64,000 nt of DNA from Turritopsis dohrnii (lineage: Eukaryota > Cnidaria > Hydrozoa > Anthoathecata > Oceaniidae), in NCBI GenBank assembly GCA_027922465.2, contig BQMF02000027.1, positions 1,426,001-1,490,000 on the forward strand. The letters are read 5' to 3'. Below the pieces are notes generated by a model. That model was not told the DNA's origin and searched no databases. It saw nothing but the letters and a program-made list of their open reading frames with translations. This document shows positions 32,720 through 47,800 of the stretch, piece by piece (within the stretch, counting starts at the first letter, position 1; every line of letters begins with the position of its first letter). The position numbers and the translations under genes are program-made.

Positions 32720-35700
32720 AAAAAACGTGTATATATCGACTTTGTGCTTGTATTCATTTTTAGTAACACTAGTTTTAAAATATCCTAGGTGTGATCAGTA
32801 AGCTCTTGATTATATTGAATTCTTTCTCGTCTGAGAGAAAACGTATTTATGTGGTGTGTCAATGTATTCATTTTGAAGTGTTTGTTGTCGTTTTCAGTTA
32901 CAGAAGCAATATTTTCTAAAAATTGGATGCTCTGATAAACCTCGACATTTTAAAAGACAAATATAATGTCGATTTCTTTTGTACATAGTGTTTTCTTTTT
33001 GAGAAATTAGTTGTTGACGTCGCTGAAGAGGACAAATGTGTGTTAGTTTAGTGAATTGGTAATGGTTGATGTGAATAATTAGTTGGGAAAATAAGAGTAC
33101 GAGAAGAACTTAAATGTTTTTCAGTTTGTTTTGAAATATAGTAAACTATTCCTGCAGAAAATGCTACTTTGCAACGTCCGTTGAATAAATCTACAGATTA
33201 TTTTGTTTACATCAAGACGTCAACAAACAACCATTTTCATATGGGAAAATGGAAGCATGTCTTCGTGTAGTAAGTTCCATGCACGCCTTACATCGAGCTG
33301 AAAGGCGCGTTTTCTCCTCTTTTTATGAATGAAGTTCATTCGTTGACAAAATTTCTTTTCGAAAATTGTCTAGCGGTTTTCCGAAATATGAGCGTGTGTG
33401 ATTCTTTTCGGTTAATGGTTTTACAAGTCGTGGAACGGTTTCAGAAGTCAAGACTCCTGTGATGAAAAATGATAATTTGACACACGATAAAGTTAATTAA
33501 CAAGTCTTTAGACAGTTTATATAATTCTTTGTTGTTTTATTGTATAAGATATGATGAGATGTTTCAATTTCAAGATCTTAGATTTGATTTATGCAATGCA
33601 AACTTATGATGTGTAATAAGTGAGTAGATAAAATTTCTCATCAGTATAACTATATGACATCATAATTATGCATTGCATAATTTGATATATTTATATTGAA
33701 ATATCTTTCAGAGGGAAAAGAATTTTCAAAAATTGTCAAACGGCTTATTAATTAACTTTTTGAGCTCTATCTCTCAAAATGTAATTGCTCTTCACAGGAT
33801 CCCTTAAATGTTATCACTATAATTATCTATGTTGCCTTTTCATGTATTTCCATATCGTTGCTGCTATAAAAAATTATCGGAAGGGTTGAACAATAATGTC
33901 ATTTCAATATTTGTTTACTGGTCAAAAATTTTCTTTAATTTGTAAAAGATTTATCCAATAGATCTATCCATCTATCCATTAATTACATCACTGCATCTTA
34001 AAGATAATGAACAGGCGACATCACTGAGAGAATCCCCACGAAAATGCCAACCATTAATTTATCTCGTTTGTTCGCCATTTTGACATTAGTCATTTTCCAA
34101 ACGCAGTTTTCAGTATTTTAATGAGGGGTCTCCGCCGTTGACATCAGCACATATTAACCCTCTGATTTATTTATAACAGTCCATTACCATTAGTAATAAT
34201 AAAAGAATAAAAAAAATATATATATTTGTGAACTTCCCAACTTTTCCTGAGGTATCATTACTTTCCATGAATGATTGAAGGCGTCATTATCTTTCAACTT
34301 CAAAAGGAGGCTAAGGATTAATCGATCTCAACTTGGTCCAAGAACTATAAAAAATATTTGGGAGTCTATAAGTAACGTCGGGGAAAACCGAAAGAAATTG
34401 AAAAAGGCAGCGACATTGACAGCGTGAGTATAATGTTCAACGACAAAATTTTGACTGGTTTATGAAACAAGACACTGTTACTTGTGTAAATTTGAATATT
34501 TGAAAATTTGGACCAAAATGTAAATAATAATCATCTAAATCAAACATGCTTTATCAATACTGAACCATCTTTGTTCCATATTTGGCCCAAAATGATATTT
34601 TTAACAAAAAAAACAAACATTGGAGACACTTTTACATCTGGGTAAGTGATGCGGAAAAAAAACAAACATAACAAGTCAAAGTTCAAACTTAAAGAAGCCA
34701 TTTTTATTCGCTTGACCCCGATTTTATCCAGTTGTTTCGTTTGAATGATGAAACATATGGCTTATTACTTTCACGATTAACTCTTCAGCCAGAGTAAATT
34801 GCAGACAGATAAAAATGTTCTAAAAATGATTTATCAGATAATTTTCTGCCTTGTGTAGCTAAAACATATATTAGGGGTCATTCAATAATTACGTCACGCT
34901 AGGGGGTGGGTGGTTCTTCCTGATTTTCACAAGGACGCAAGGGGGAAAACGTGACGGAACGTGACAAGGGGGGTGGGAGGTTCTAAAACAGAAAAGTTAG
35001 CGTGACCTAATTATTGAATGGCCCCTTATGTAAAAAATCATTTATCTCCATCATTGTGGTTATGCCTCTTATCTTTTGGCGGGAAAACATAGTGTATATA
35101 ACAAAATTCAACAGAACTAAAAACCATCCCCTACACTCACAAAAGGCATCGATAGTCATAATGTTGTTGTCTCATGAAACTTAACAGGTTCACTGGTGCA
35201 AAGACATTTATTCGTCAATCAGTTTCTATAACTGTGTTTCAGTAACCATGACAACCATGACTTTTATCATAGGATAAGCTTTTTTATAATTCATTGAAGA
35301 GATTTTTGGTTTTAATCAAAGTTATTTTTATTCCTTTCATAACGGCAAAAAACACTGAGTTCTCTAGGTTAAGTTAGTGAATAAAACAGATTTACAGTTA
35401 AAATCCTCCATTTAGACAAATTTTTGTTTTCCTGCTGTATGGACTGACCAGTATTTTGCAGTGAAACAAAAAACCCCAACAAAACACGATATTTAATTGA
35501 ATGGTTATTCAATGAGATTAAAGTTAAGTTGTAGTTAGTAGGCGGTAAAAGCTTTTGTAAACCTAAGTTCTCATCATTGCAATGAGCGAGAGCAAATCAT
35601 AGCAAGCGACTGGTCTGGAAAACTATCAAACGATGGAATCATTTATTCACATTGGGTACACATGAATACTTTATAGAAAAATAAAACAATCTTTATTTAC

Positions 35701-38700
35701 GACATAATTTCAGAGTGATTGCGTTGCCAAGTGAATTCAAGCTAAGACTTCAGATATCAGTAAAGTTTCGCAAATAAATATTGTTTACGATATTACCAAA
35801 AATCTTTATCATACTTATGTGGTTAAAAATGAACTAGAGCGAATGATAATGAACTCTTGTGGTCATCGCTCATATCGAAAAGTTTTTTTGCAATCCTGGA
35901 CAAAGAATAATAGCAAAAGTTGAATTTAAAGCATTTATAATGCGCTTCCAGCAAATTTAGTTTTGTCAGGATGTTTAGTGTGGCGTGATGCGCCCTTATT
36001 ATGCTATAATATTGAGCTAGTCACTACATGCCACCTTGCTGTTGTTTGATTAATCCCGACAGAAAAACGACGTTCTTATTAGAGAATTAATAGAGAAACA
36101 TTTGGAGATAAGAAGTAACCAAGGTTTCGTTCATAGAATAAAAACTGTTTTTTCCTGAGTCACTATTAAATTAAATTCATTTACATATTAAGTTACGTTT
36201 TTGTAAATGTCTGATCATGGTCTATTGAAAAACAAAAGGTACCGTTGCTTTAAATAGGCTGTATTCTTAGTTTGCCTTTTATCGGGCATCATAGAAAAAT
36301 TTGTTGAATCCAATTTTGTTTAATTTGCGGTTTTAATAACACTAGCTGACCTGTTCAATCTAACATGACATTTTACTTATTTTGACGAGATATGCACATA
36401 AAACAGGTTTATTGCATGGAAATATATAATTGTGTAGCTTCCAGATGATTGATCGTTTGTGATTGTTCTTAAAAGAGTGCAAAAACATGGTTTGTTCAAC
36501 GTAAAAAAGTATTAAAAATGTAATAATTGTAATTACATGTAGTATTATTTGAAAATAGTTTTTGTTGGAGATAGTGTAATGTTCTTTTGGACTAATTTTC
36601 TCATCGAGTTTACACTTTATGTTTTGATTTTTGAGATTGTACAGGTTAAGGGAAACAGTTATGTATATAAAAAGAGAAAAAAATATGCACGAGTGATATT
36701 TTATTGTGGCGTTTTATATGGTCAAGGAATGCTTTTATAGCTAAATACTTGCGTCTAATTAAAATCCTTCCGTGCAAACTAATCTAATGAGTACTTTAAT
36801 TAAGAAAAACGTTTATCGGATCCAGTGCAATCTATGGATGTGCACTACTTCAAAAGCTGCCATTATAAACTAAATGAGTTGCAAATATATTTTAATGAGT
36901 TTTAAGTTTAATTAAAAGCTTTACGTAAATCTGAATGGTATCGAAGGGTTTTTTTTCTTCAGTTGTTCAGTGAAATGTGTATTTCGTAAGAAATTATATG
37001 GGATGTCGATTTATTATTTGACAACGACTATGTGGTATTGTGTCGATCTCAAGTCAGTTGAAAAGGCAGATCATGTGCACTGAATGGCATCATAGTCAAC
37101 CCGAATAAAAGGAATGGTTATTAGCTAGTTCTTATCATGCCAAGGTTTTTTTTACAGAAACTATTCTTCTATTTTCAACAAGCGTTATCTTATAAAAAAG
37201 AATACAAGAGCAAATAACTCTTGTATTTAATATGCTTTATTGCGATAAGAAAATTGTTTGCATACTTCGATTTTATCAAATGTGTCTTCTTAAAAACATA
37301 AACGTATGTCTGTGCACCATGCTATGAATTTTTGTCGATTTGTGTCTATCAAATAATACTTAATGTTTGATAAAAAAAACCACCCTATTGATTGCGAAGA
37401 AAGTTAATTCTGTGTTGGCGCTCTGACTTGATGATGTACGATTGGCTTGCTGCAATATTTAACAGCGTTTGACAAACTTATATGAAAAAAAATGTTGACA
37501 TTAGGACTGTGTATTCTTTTTGAGCTTGTTTGAAGAAATAATATTTTGAATGTACATTCTGTGATTATCATTTATAGTTTATTTTATTAGTTGGTCTTCT
37601 ATAGGTTACAATGCAAAAAAAAAAAAAAAAAAAAAAAAAAAATGAAAAAAAATGTTATACTCCTTCAAGTAAAAACATAATTGTTAGGGTTATTCCATGT
37701 CAAAAGAAGATGAAGAAGGCATTCCTGGTTGTTTCATGTGAAACGTTTGTTGTTGAGATAGAATGTGCGAAGAAATTTTTTGCTTACTGTTAAAATTAAG
37801 AAGATTTTCTTGACACTGGGTTGAGGGCTTATGCAAGACAATACACTATATTTAAACTTTATGAATAACGAACGAAATAATATTATAATAGAAGCATCTT
37901 TTCTATAAGCAAGTTTGGTTTAGCAGGGGAATTTCAATAACTACGAACAACGGTGGTGTTGGTGGACAAAAAAATTTGAAATAGGCAAACCGCTGAATGA
38001 TTAAAAACAAATTTCGTACTTTCTTTCTCGTTTATTTCATTGAATTTTACATAAATGCGGTATGGGATGATGTTGCTAATAATGTAACACGATAAAAGTT
38101 GCAATTTAAAAATAGAATAGGCGGAACAGATAGAGAACAGATTTTCACCAAGTGGAATATTGAGTTAAAGTAAAGATACGTTCGTAAAGTTTATTCAGTA
38201 AATAAGTTAACAGCCGTTAACTGAAGGCAAAACAGAGGTTTTATTTGCTTCAAAGTTCATGCAGTGTGTAAGTTTGTGTATATTTAAAGGTTTGTCTTTT
38301 ACGCGTTTTTGCTACACGAAACTCGCTTATAAAAACGTTGTACTGTCCCTTGGCATCCTATAGATCTGAAAAGAGACCCATCAGAAGGGAACAATCCTTT
38401 ATTATCCACTGTCCCATGACTCATCTGTCATCGCTTCCTGTTTTCCTTGTGTTTGCTGTTCATTTTACGCTCAGTAGCGAACTATTTCTCTTAAATTTAG
38501 TCACACACTTAAATCGGAAACATTTACTTGCTAATCTGCGGACATTTTTAATTCATTAATTTTATAGTTTTCGATAAATATAAATAGGTTAAAATATACC
38601 TTCATCTTTTGTACACCTCTATAAAACACAATGTATGATTGTCGTTCTATTGGCATTATAAACACTGTATGTTATAAATAAGCCTCTTTTTTTCCTTTCC

Positions 38701-38812
38701 ATCTTTTAGTTTCATCAAAAAACAAAAAAAGAAAAGAACCCATTCTTTGTTTTGCAGTTAAATTTAGGTGTGTTTGAATGGTGAAGGCCGGAACTTTCTT
38801 TTTGCAGTGACG
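32720..38812. other. Long gene-free stretch upstream of thrombospondin
   Basis: About 6 kb of AT-rich DNA with no exon I can support. It holds a MITE at 34874-35025, an arm fragment at 33997-34012, and an A28 tract at 37615-37642. Promoter and 5' UTR exons of the thrombospondin gene are expected here, but no clear core promoter stood out. Confidence 0.45.
34874..35025. mobile_element. Palindromic MITE with TTA duplication, 152 bp
   Basis: Inverted ends ggggtcattcaataattacg and attattgaatggcccc are flanked by TTA at 34871-34873 and 35026-35028. A 3-bp TTA duplication fits PIF/Harbinger-type elements. Confidence 0.75.
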
Positions 38813-41800
38813 ATGGTGAAATTGCTGTTAATTATTTGTCTGTTATCTCTAGCGAAAGTCTTCGCTTACGGTGAGTTTATCTACATGTAATTTGTTTGTT
38901 TGTGTTTAAGATCATTATTTATCTTTTTATTAGTCATTCCCCTGTGTGCTTAAAATCTTCTTTATTAATCTTTGTCAATAGTCATAATAATGGAAGTTGG
39001 AGTTAAGACTTTATGTTCACAGCGCATATGATGTTTCACACTGCAGACTTTTGAGCGTCTTATTGACTGTCTTTTAAGACTGTTGTCGCCTTTGTCTAAA
39101 TTTGACTATAATTAGCTACGCCATTGTCTAAATTTGACTAATTAGCTATAACCGAATAAAAGAAATTATCAATTTTCAATCTATTTCATTTACGTTGGCC
39201 ACGCCTGTATGTTCTACATACCTATTAAGTTTTTATCTTTTGGAAAGTGTGCTAAATGTGAAAAGGACCTTATCGCAGGTCTGATATCAAAGCTTGTTCT
39301 AGGAAATGTTCTAGGACATACCTATCCGATTTGGTATTATAGTATTTCCAGAATATTTTACGATCGGCCTATAAAACTTATTGTATGGCTAGATTTGGTC
39401 AAATTTCCTTTAGCAATTTTGTTCGAGTCTGGAAATGTACATAATGCTGAAGTATTCTAAAAATGAGTTGCTTTGAAGGAAAAACATAGTACTCCGCACT
39501 TTATTTACTAGACAACAAGGGACGATTGTGAAGGAATTTTGATCTAATACTTAAAGACGGCTGTTGCATTGTTTATACATTTCTCAAATTAAAATATCAA
39601 CAAACAAAGTATGAGGAGTTGTCATCAACTGCACGTGATAACAAACGAAAAATTGGAAACAACACAACACAACAATAACAAAAACAATAACAAAAACAAG
39701 AACAAAATCGAAAGAAAATTCAATATCTGCATGTACTAGGACGGAAATAATAAGACGTTTTAGATTTCCAAGGTCTGAGGGGAGATTGAAGAACATCTAA
39801 AGTTTAGTAAAATCATAGTCCTGTTGTTTTATTAAGTTGTGTATATAAAGGTGTATTCGGATATCCTTCTATACCATAAAGAAGCTTCAGGAACATTTCC
39901 TATACAGAAAACCATCTTCCTTGCGTGATTAGAATACTTGGAGTCTCTACGAAGAGCCATTTGGATCCCACCCCCCTCCACAAAACATACGAGATTCAGC
40001 TCATAGGAGTTAGTAGAAATTACACTGTGTATGAATCCACGGGCTTCCTGTATCTGTTTTAGTTTGTATTTTGGTCAAGATAAAAGTCGATCTGAAAAAT
40101 AGGGGTGTCATTATGCAAGGATGAAAATATATGAAAATACACTTCATATTAGACGTAAAAAGGAAATAAAAATGTTTTGATCTGTTAAGGATGCATTGAC
40201 GAATGTCCGTCTAAAGTATGAACTAAGCATCCTATGATAAATACAGAATGCTAAATATAGAATTAACCCAGTGGGCAAAATCGTCAAATAGTCACTGCGA
40301 TGAAAAGCACTTTCATTGAAATAGTGTGTATATTTCTATAGAAATGCACTCCATCGCAGTGATTTTTCAACAAATTTGCCCACTAGGACAGAGCTAAGCA
40401 AAGGAGTGATTAAAAACTACTTTCTGGTACATATTTCAAGGAATGATAGTCGACATGACATATGCCAATTGGAGAGTTACGAGTGTGTTCATCTAACAAT
40501 TTGAAATCATGCTTTGTTCTAAGGTGCGTTTAAAATCCATACGATGTAGAACTTATCATTGAAAAATTAGACTTTCTTTTCCTTTTATTTGCTTCTTCGT
40601 TTTCTCGTTTTCAAACAAAATGAAACTGGTGAATTTAACAAATTTAACACCCTGTGTTTGTATGGGTAAGTGATAGTTAGGATCAAGCTATGACTCTTCT
40701 TTTTTTTCATATAAATTGAAAATACTTCTTGCCAAGAAGGTTATCTTGTTAAAAGTCGGCGCATATTCAGAAAAAAACTTTCGTGGACAAATTAACGAAT
40801 TAATCATTAAATAAATAAATCAATGTTTGACATAGGATTTAAGCGAAGCGGATTAGCTACAGTACTCTAATTGCGACATACAAAGCGCTTGGTAACTTTT
40901 GACATGACTGAAGATTATTGAAGTGAGCGATTATCATCTACAACAACAAATGTTTATCCAATGCGTCATAACATAAAAATAATTATGAAATCATGGAATT
41001 GTTTGATCTTCCATCCGCAAAAGGGATGTGTTTTAACGAGAACTGTATATTGGACAGGATGGACATGTTGTTGGCTTTTGCTTAGGAATGATAAATATTT
41101 AAAACATCTTTATGACTTTTTTCGTTTTATATGCCTTGATAAGCCAGATTTTCAACAATAAGTTGTCAGTATTTTCAAGAGAGAGTTAAGGCAAACTGAA
41201 TGCCTATTTTGACTGCAACTTTAAAATGACCTAACGATGTAAACTGGAGGGAATATTAATCTCAAAATGATAATTCAGATGTAGATAGTACCTTAAAAAA
41301 CCAAACAAATCATCCAATCAAATCACGACTCAGGTCTACTAAAGTGCAAGCCAGCTTTGTGAGATACTTAAGTTAACAACGCTATAATATAATTGTTAAA
41401 ACTGAAGATCTTCCCAAAATCAATAAGTATTCTGGGACTCGAGCTCAAAAAATAGATAGGCGAGATAATAGAGTTTTCAAGGGAAAAATGAGTTCAACAA
41501 AACACTAGATATAAGAAATTTAAAACTAAATTCAAAATTCACAACAGTGTCATAAACTTCAAAACCAAATTACTTAAAAAAAAGTCTGTGCAGGCGTCGA
41601 AAATTAACTGCCTCTTTAACCAGTAAACAGCGAGGAAATATGTGAACTCCCCTGTACTGAGTGTGTGACACCCGCGTTCGGAAGTTTTTACCCCCACATG
41701 AAATTACGAAACAACAACAAATACACTCTGAATCACCCCATCAACTAAATTATAAACCGCAGCAGAAACCTATAAATCAGTCGATAGTTACTCCATAACG

Positions 41801-44800
41801 AATACACATAGAATTTCGTAGGCAGACGTCACGATGTGAATTCACCGTCCTCCACTATATCAGAAAGACAAGAAAACCTACTGGGTACTAGGTTCTCAAA
41901 CTTTCTCAAGTCTTCAACGACAGAAAATCATATGACGTAAGAAATCCCTACCAACGCGTGTTTTTTCTGCGTTATATTCCGCCATATTTGTTTACACTTT
42001 CGTTTTCATTTACTTCCGAACTTTTTGTAAGGATTTTACCACTCTTAAAAATGCCTAAATTAAGAGAGGTAAGAATTTTCTTTTGTTTTGTTATATTTGA
42101 TTTGTTAATAGAGGAAGAATTTGTGGCGCTATTGCACTTTCGTACCCACCTAATATTATTCACGATTCTGATGCAGATTTAACGCTGGTTATTGATAGCT
42201 AAACCTAACGCTAAACCCTGACCCTAACCATAACCTGTTGATTTTGAGACTCAGGTTCAGGTAATCAGCGTGAAATTCTGTATCAGAATGGGGTATGCAT
42301 TGACGCAATGACGTTTATCTTATACAAGATGTTCTTAGTAGAATCCCAAAAGAATTTCATTCAGTTACCATTCCTGGAATAGGAGCAACTTGTATCTTAC
42401 TAAAAGGGTTTACACGATGAAGGTAGCACAATAGTGAGATGTTAACTGATTCGAATTTGTATGCATAGCTCCAACAGCTCAGTTTTTCACCCAGTAGAAC
42501 AATCTTGTGTACTTGGGGGACTTAGTCTATCCCACTCCGACAAATTCCCTTTCTTTTTTTTACCGTCAATTTCCATGAATGGCACCCAGTTGGAAGAAAA
42601 CAACTCCTTTCGTCTCCTCGGAATCAATTTTTCACAGGACTTCTCCTGGCGCTCCTACATTGAGGCAATCGCTAAATCAGCCTCGATGAAGGTGGGCGCC
42701 CTTCTTCGTGCAAGAGCATACCTCAGCCCTGATGCCATTCTTTACCTCTATAAATCTACTATTCGACCTTGTATTGAGTATTGTTGCCATATCTGGGGTG
42801 GTGCACCCTCTGATTCTCTAAATCTTTTAGACCGTATCCAGAAAAGAATCTGTAATGCTGTAGGTGATGAACTTGCAAGTAAACTTGACACACTCTCCCA
42901 TCGCAGATCTGTGGCATCTCTTTGCCTCTTTTATAAATACTTTTACGGAAAATGTTCAACTGAGCTCTCTTCTCTCATCCCTGCATTAAAGACTTTCAAG
43001 CGAAACACAAGATATTCATCTAATTGCCATGATCACACTGTCAGGATCCCAAAATCATCAAAGAATTTTTACCAACAAAGTTTCATTCCACGCTCCTCCA
43101 CTCTCTGGAATTCTTTACCCCAGTCTGTTTTTCCTTCTCATTATAATCTTCAACACTTTAAATGTAATGTCCATCGTCACCTTTCCTCCTTGTACCTCAA
43201 TACACATTAGTGGTTTTAAACCTTGTATTGAGCGACTAATTAAAAAAAAAAAAAAAAAAAAAAAAAATGAGATCAGTGCTGTCTTGGAGGTAGCTGTTCT
43301 GCAGTAACTTTGAAAGTGTCAAGGATATTTCTCTTGCATATGAAGATGCTGAGGTCTCTTACCGTATATAACATGTTTTCCTACCTCCTTTTATAGAAAT
43401 TACAGTGCCGTAGACACGAAATTTTTTTTAGGGGGGCCCTGATGTTTAATATCTAAGGAGGCCCCACCATGGTTGGGGCCGAGGGGTCCGAAAATTTTTG
43501 GGATTTTATACCCTCTAGATTAGCTAAAACTGCATTTTCGAAAGTCAATTTTAAACAATAGGATATCCAAAATGACATAAAATTCTAGTATATTTTCAAG
43601 TTTGTAAGACTATCTTTGTTATAAACTCTGCATATATCCAATTACATTTTTGATAAGTACTACGATGGTTATTGAAACAAAAATAGTAGCAAATGCTTTA
43701 TAGCGTGAAGTGTCCAAAGATGTTTTTTCTTGTGTCGTATTTGTCGATGAACTCATTCGCAACAGCTTTTAAGTCCAGTTTATCAACAGCATCTTTGTGG
43801 ATGTGAAGAACGAGTAAGTTATCTTTCCTCTTTATTGTTGTTATCATTCCTTTGAATCACCATAATGCAACACTTGCTGCATTGATTTATCCTGTTATTT
43901 CGTTGTGTCGCGCGTGTCACCTCAAATGTGCAGTAAAAGGGGGAAATATTAAGCAAATATAAAGGAAATAAGGAAATGCAGACAACTCGAGAAGAAAACG
44001 TTATTTCTGACCTAAATCTAAAAAAAACCATAATCTGAAAAAATTTTGGGGGGGCCCGGGCCCCCCTGGCCCCCCCGGTGTCTACGGCACTGAATTATAT
44101 ATGTTTGATTACTTTTAATATCTAATCTTACTTATTCAGAAAAAGATATTCATTTTGGAGAAATGGAAATATTACTATGTTTGGCTGTAAGACTGTCAAA
44201 TGAACACAGAATAGGAGCTCGAGTGCAGTATATAACTGTTAGGCATTTTCATTAAAACTTTATTAAAAAATATACTCACAAAAATTTATCTGCAGAAGAT
44301 TTACAACTGTGCTGCATTTTTTAAATTTTTATATCACTCCTTGTAAGGCTGTAAAGAGCCACTACTAGGAAAGGGATTTACTGTTACATGGTTATGTACG
44401 TATGAAAAATTTAAAATAGAGGTTGTTTTTTTCTTTCATATAATTCAGTGAAAGTAGGAAAAATGTTTCACGAAAGACACAGGAAACCTGCTTTATTTTT
44501 GTTTGTGTTACACAAAACATTTTTGTTTCAGAGTTATGTTAATATCCTTTTTATATTGCATAAAATCTTTTATATGATGTTACAACAACAACTTCATATC
44601 AGTAGATGCAGTAGATGTATTATTATAGTTGCATCTGTTATAAAGCAATATTGAATCCAACTCTCAAATTCTTCCTTATATTCTATATTCATTACAGAAA
44701 TCGATCTACTATCTGCATTAAGAGTCGATGAGGATATATTCGGGATAGAGCGAATTGCAAACAACTATGGAGCATATCAAATTTATTTGAATAGTAAAGA

Positions 44801-47800
44801 GCTGTTAGCTGGTGAACAAGAAACAAAAGAATTTATAAACGAAATCATTCGTCATAAAGAATTTATTTTTTCAACAAACATTCGAATTGATAAACGTAAT
44901 CCGAGTTCAATCATCGCTTTGCAAACCAAGACTACCAAATTTAAGTTCATTTTATGGATCGATCCACATGAGAGAAAACTTGGTCTAAAATCACATTCCT
45001 CGGATGGCAAAAGTCATGTGGTATTCAAGAGAATCCCTATTAAACTAAGCAAATGGCATCGTGTTTTGTTGCACTTTACAGAGTTCGATACAGCAAAACC
45101 TAAAATTGATCTATACATTGACTGTGAATTTGTTGAGCAGAAGGCGTTCCCCTTTTCGCTGAAATTCTCTCTGATTGAAGATGGACTTGATTCTGAGTTG
45201 CGTCTTGGGCAATTAAAGAATAAGCCTGGCAAGGACCCAATCAAGTTCATGGTATATTATATCTTTACCAGCTTTATAGATATTCAGTTCAATATTGTTA
45301 GTTTGTTTTATAGTTTCATAAGTTTTTCTTAAACTCAAATTTTCTTTTGTTCTGGTAGGGTGCATTGCAGGATATGAAATTGATATTCAACAGAGCTATA
45401 AAGTGGTACATAAATCCAAGACAATGTTTGTTGTTAGACACTGAAACATCTGGTATGAACTTTAGTTTTTGTATATAAATAATTTAACAGGGTAGTAAAA
45501 TTATTTTACAAAGTTCTCTTTTTATGATGAATATGTTATGAATATTAAGCTTAATACAAGGTGATTGCTGCATTGATAATCAAATTATGCTCGTACTGAG
45601 AAAGCAAGAGACAAAGCTGGACTCCTCAAAGACATTCTTTACATTCTTTACTTGTACTTAACCCTTCAGCATTGTAATTGTTTTTGTCACATAACTTTAA
45701 AGTTTGGTCAAACTGTTATTTCATTTGACTTATCTTTCATCTTTTATATTTGATTTGTGTTGTTTTTCTTGCATTTTAAGGCATGCGAGCCTTCCAAGAT
45801 CCAAATTCTGTCGTCACAAATGATATTGAAGATTTTTCATTGTCTCTGAAGAATGTTCAGTTCCAAATGGCTTCCCAGGTGAGTCATTCACATGATTACT
45901 AGCTGGCGATAGCAAAAGCTACTGCTGCAAAGAAAGGCACAAACAAAAAAATCAAAACAAAATCATTCTTAAAAAAAAAATAAAAAAAATAGATTGTAAA
46001 GTAGCAGTGGCATAACGGTAATGTGTTCAGTTGGCACACCAGTGGTTCTGGTATCGATTCCCCCCTCTGGACGAACAGAAGTTCTACTGGCCAAATTTAA
46101 TCCCTCCCCGTGTGGTGCCTTTTGATCAGTCAAAAATAGAAAGTTGGCTTGTGAGGGGTGATGAAGAATAAAACAATTTTTAAAAAAGATCATATTGCTA
46201 GGTCGAAGAGATTCGTTATATAAGACGCTGGCTTCAAGAATGTGCGACATGTCGTCCACAAGGGCCTGGTGTTGGTGGAAACAAAGCCAACGAGACGGCA
46301 TGTTCAAGAACAAAATGCCATGTGGATGCAATTTGTATTGAATTTGATCAAGGAGAAACAGCTGAATGCAGGGTAAAGGAAATCCATTATTTCATTTTTA
46401 TGTTAATGGTGGGCTAATTGACAATTTTTGAAAATTAGTGTTGTCTATTTTTACATATTTCAAAAGATTTATTTGGTTAAAGAGCATCTTTAAAAATTAT
46501 TGAAAGTATTTTCCATAACCAATAAAGTTCCTTAAATAATTCCTCAAAAAAAATAATAAAGCAAAGCACACAAACAAAAACAAATTTTATAAAAGTAGGA
46601 AATTCATGAATGCGAAAAAAAAAGGGATCAACGTGATATTTATTTATTCATTCCTTTATTTATCAAACAGTGCAAAAGTGGCTTCGCTGGCAATGGGAAT
46701 ATGTGTGGCCGTGACACTGACACTGATGGTATTCCTGATGAGAATCTACAATGCGAAGGGAAGAAATGCCAAGCGGTAAAAGTTTTGTTTTACGTCAGAT
46801 GGTTTAAAGAGTGGCTACAACTCATCAGATATCATATTCAAATTGATATAGATATGTTATTTTCATCTGTAATGCCTCAAAAACTAGCTTGTTTCTAATG
46901 ACTTTATTGTAAAGTTCTATAATCAAGAATGGATTGGATGTTACTTTAACAAACATGAAACTTCTGAAACATTTAACTTCTGAGGTGTAGAAAGTACAAT
47001 TCCACAAATACATGGTAATCATGTCACTTTATTGTAATGGTGTAAACATTAAAATTTCTTTATTTATAGGATAACTGCCCAAACTTTCCCAATTCTGGCC
47101 AAGAGGATTCTGACAATGATGGTGTTGGTGATGGGTGTGATAAAGACAGTGATAATGATGGAATTGAAGATGAAGATGTATGCTGATAATTTTCTTGTCT
47201 TAACTATTATTGTTATTATCATTAATAACAACTTTATTCGTATCAGTAGAAAATTGGCAGCATACAATATTTTCATATTTATAATATCTATATACTAATC
47301 CATGTGTGTGCATACTACTTTTATATTAGAGAGTGATTTTTATCAAATTTACAGTCAAAATCTCCTTAATCATGGGTCTTTTGGTTAGACCATTGATAAT
47401 TGATGATTAGTATAATAGTACAGGTTGTGATCATATCACAGGGAACCATTGCATTACAATATGCATGAATATAAAAGTAATTACTATTTAAAATAAAAAA
47501 TAAGATAAAATAAATTTGAGAGAGAGCTTTCAATGACTAAGTTAAAAAATCCTTTCTGGTAATGAGAAGCATTAATTTGTTTTTGATCCATGTATTTTTT
47601 CACACCATCGAAATGTTGATTTCCAAAAGAATGGTTTAGTTGTGCATATTTGCTAAATTTGCTAAATTTGTCAAAAATCTCTTATATCATTTTAGGACAA
47701 TTGTCCACGCGTTTCAAATGCCGACCAAGAAGATGCAGACCTTGATGGAATCGGTGATAAATGTGATAACTGTAAATATGACGCTAATCGCAATCAAAGA

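Noticed and set aside
42051..42068. ATG followed by a donor-like gtaaga as a first exon
   Set aside because: Only six codons, with no supported downstream exon in the intron of thrombospondin.
42190..42240. cctaac/accctgaccctaacc words resembling telomere repeats
   Set aside because: Too short and irregular for an interstitial telomere.
46001..46180. tRNA-like A and B boxes as a real tRNA gene
   Set aside because: The acceptor and T arms do not pair; it fits a tRNA-derived SINE.
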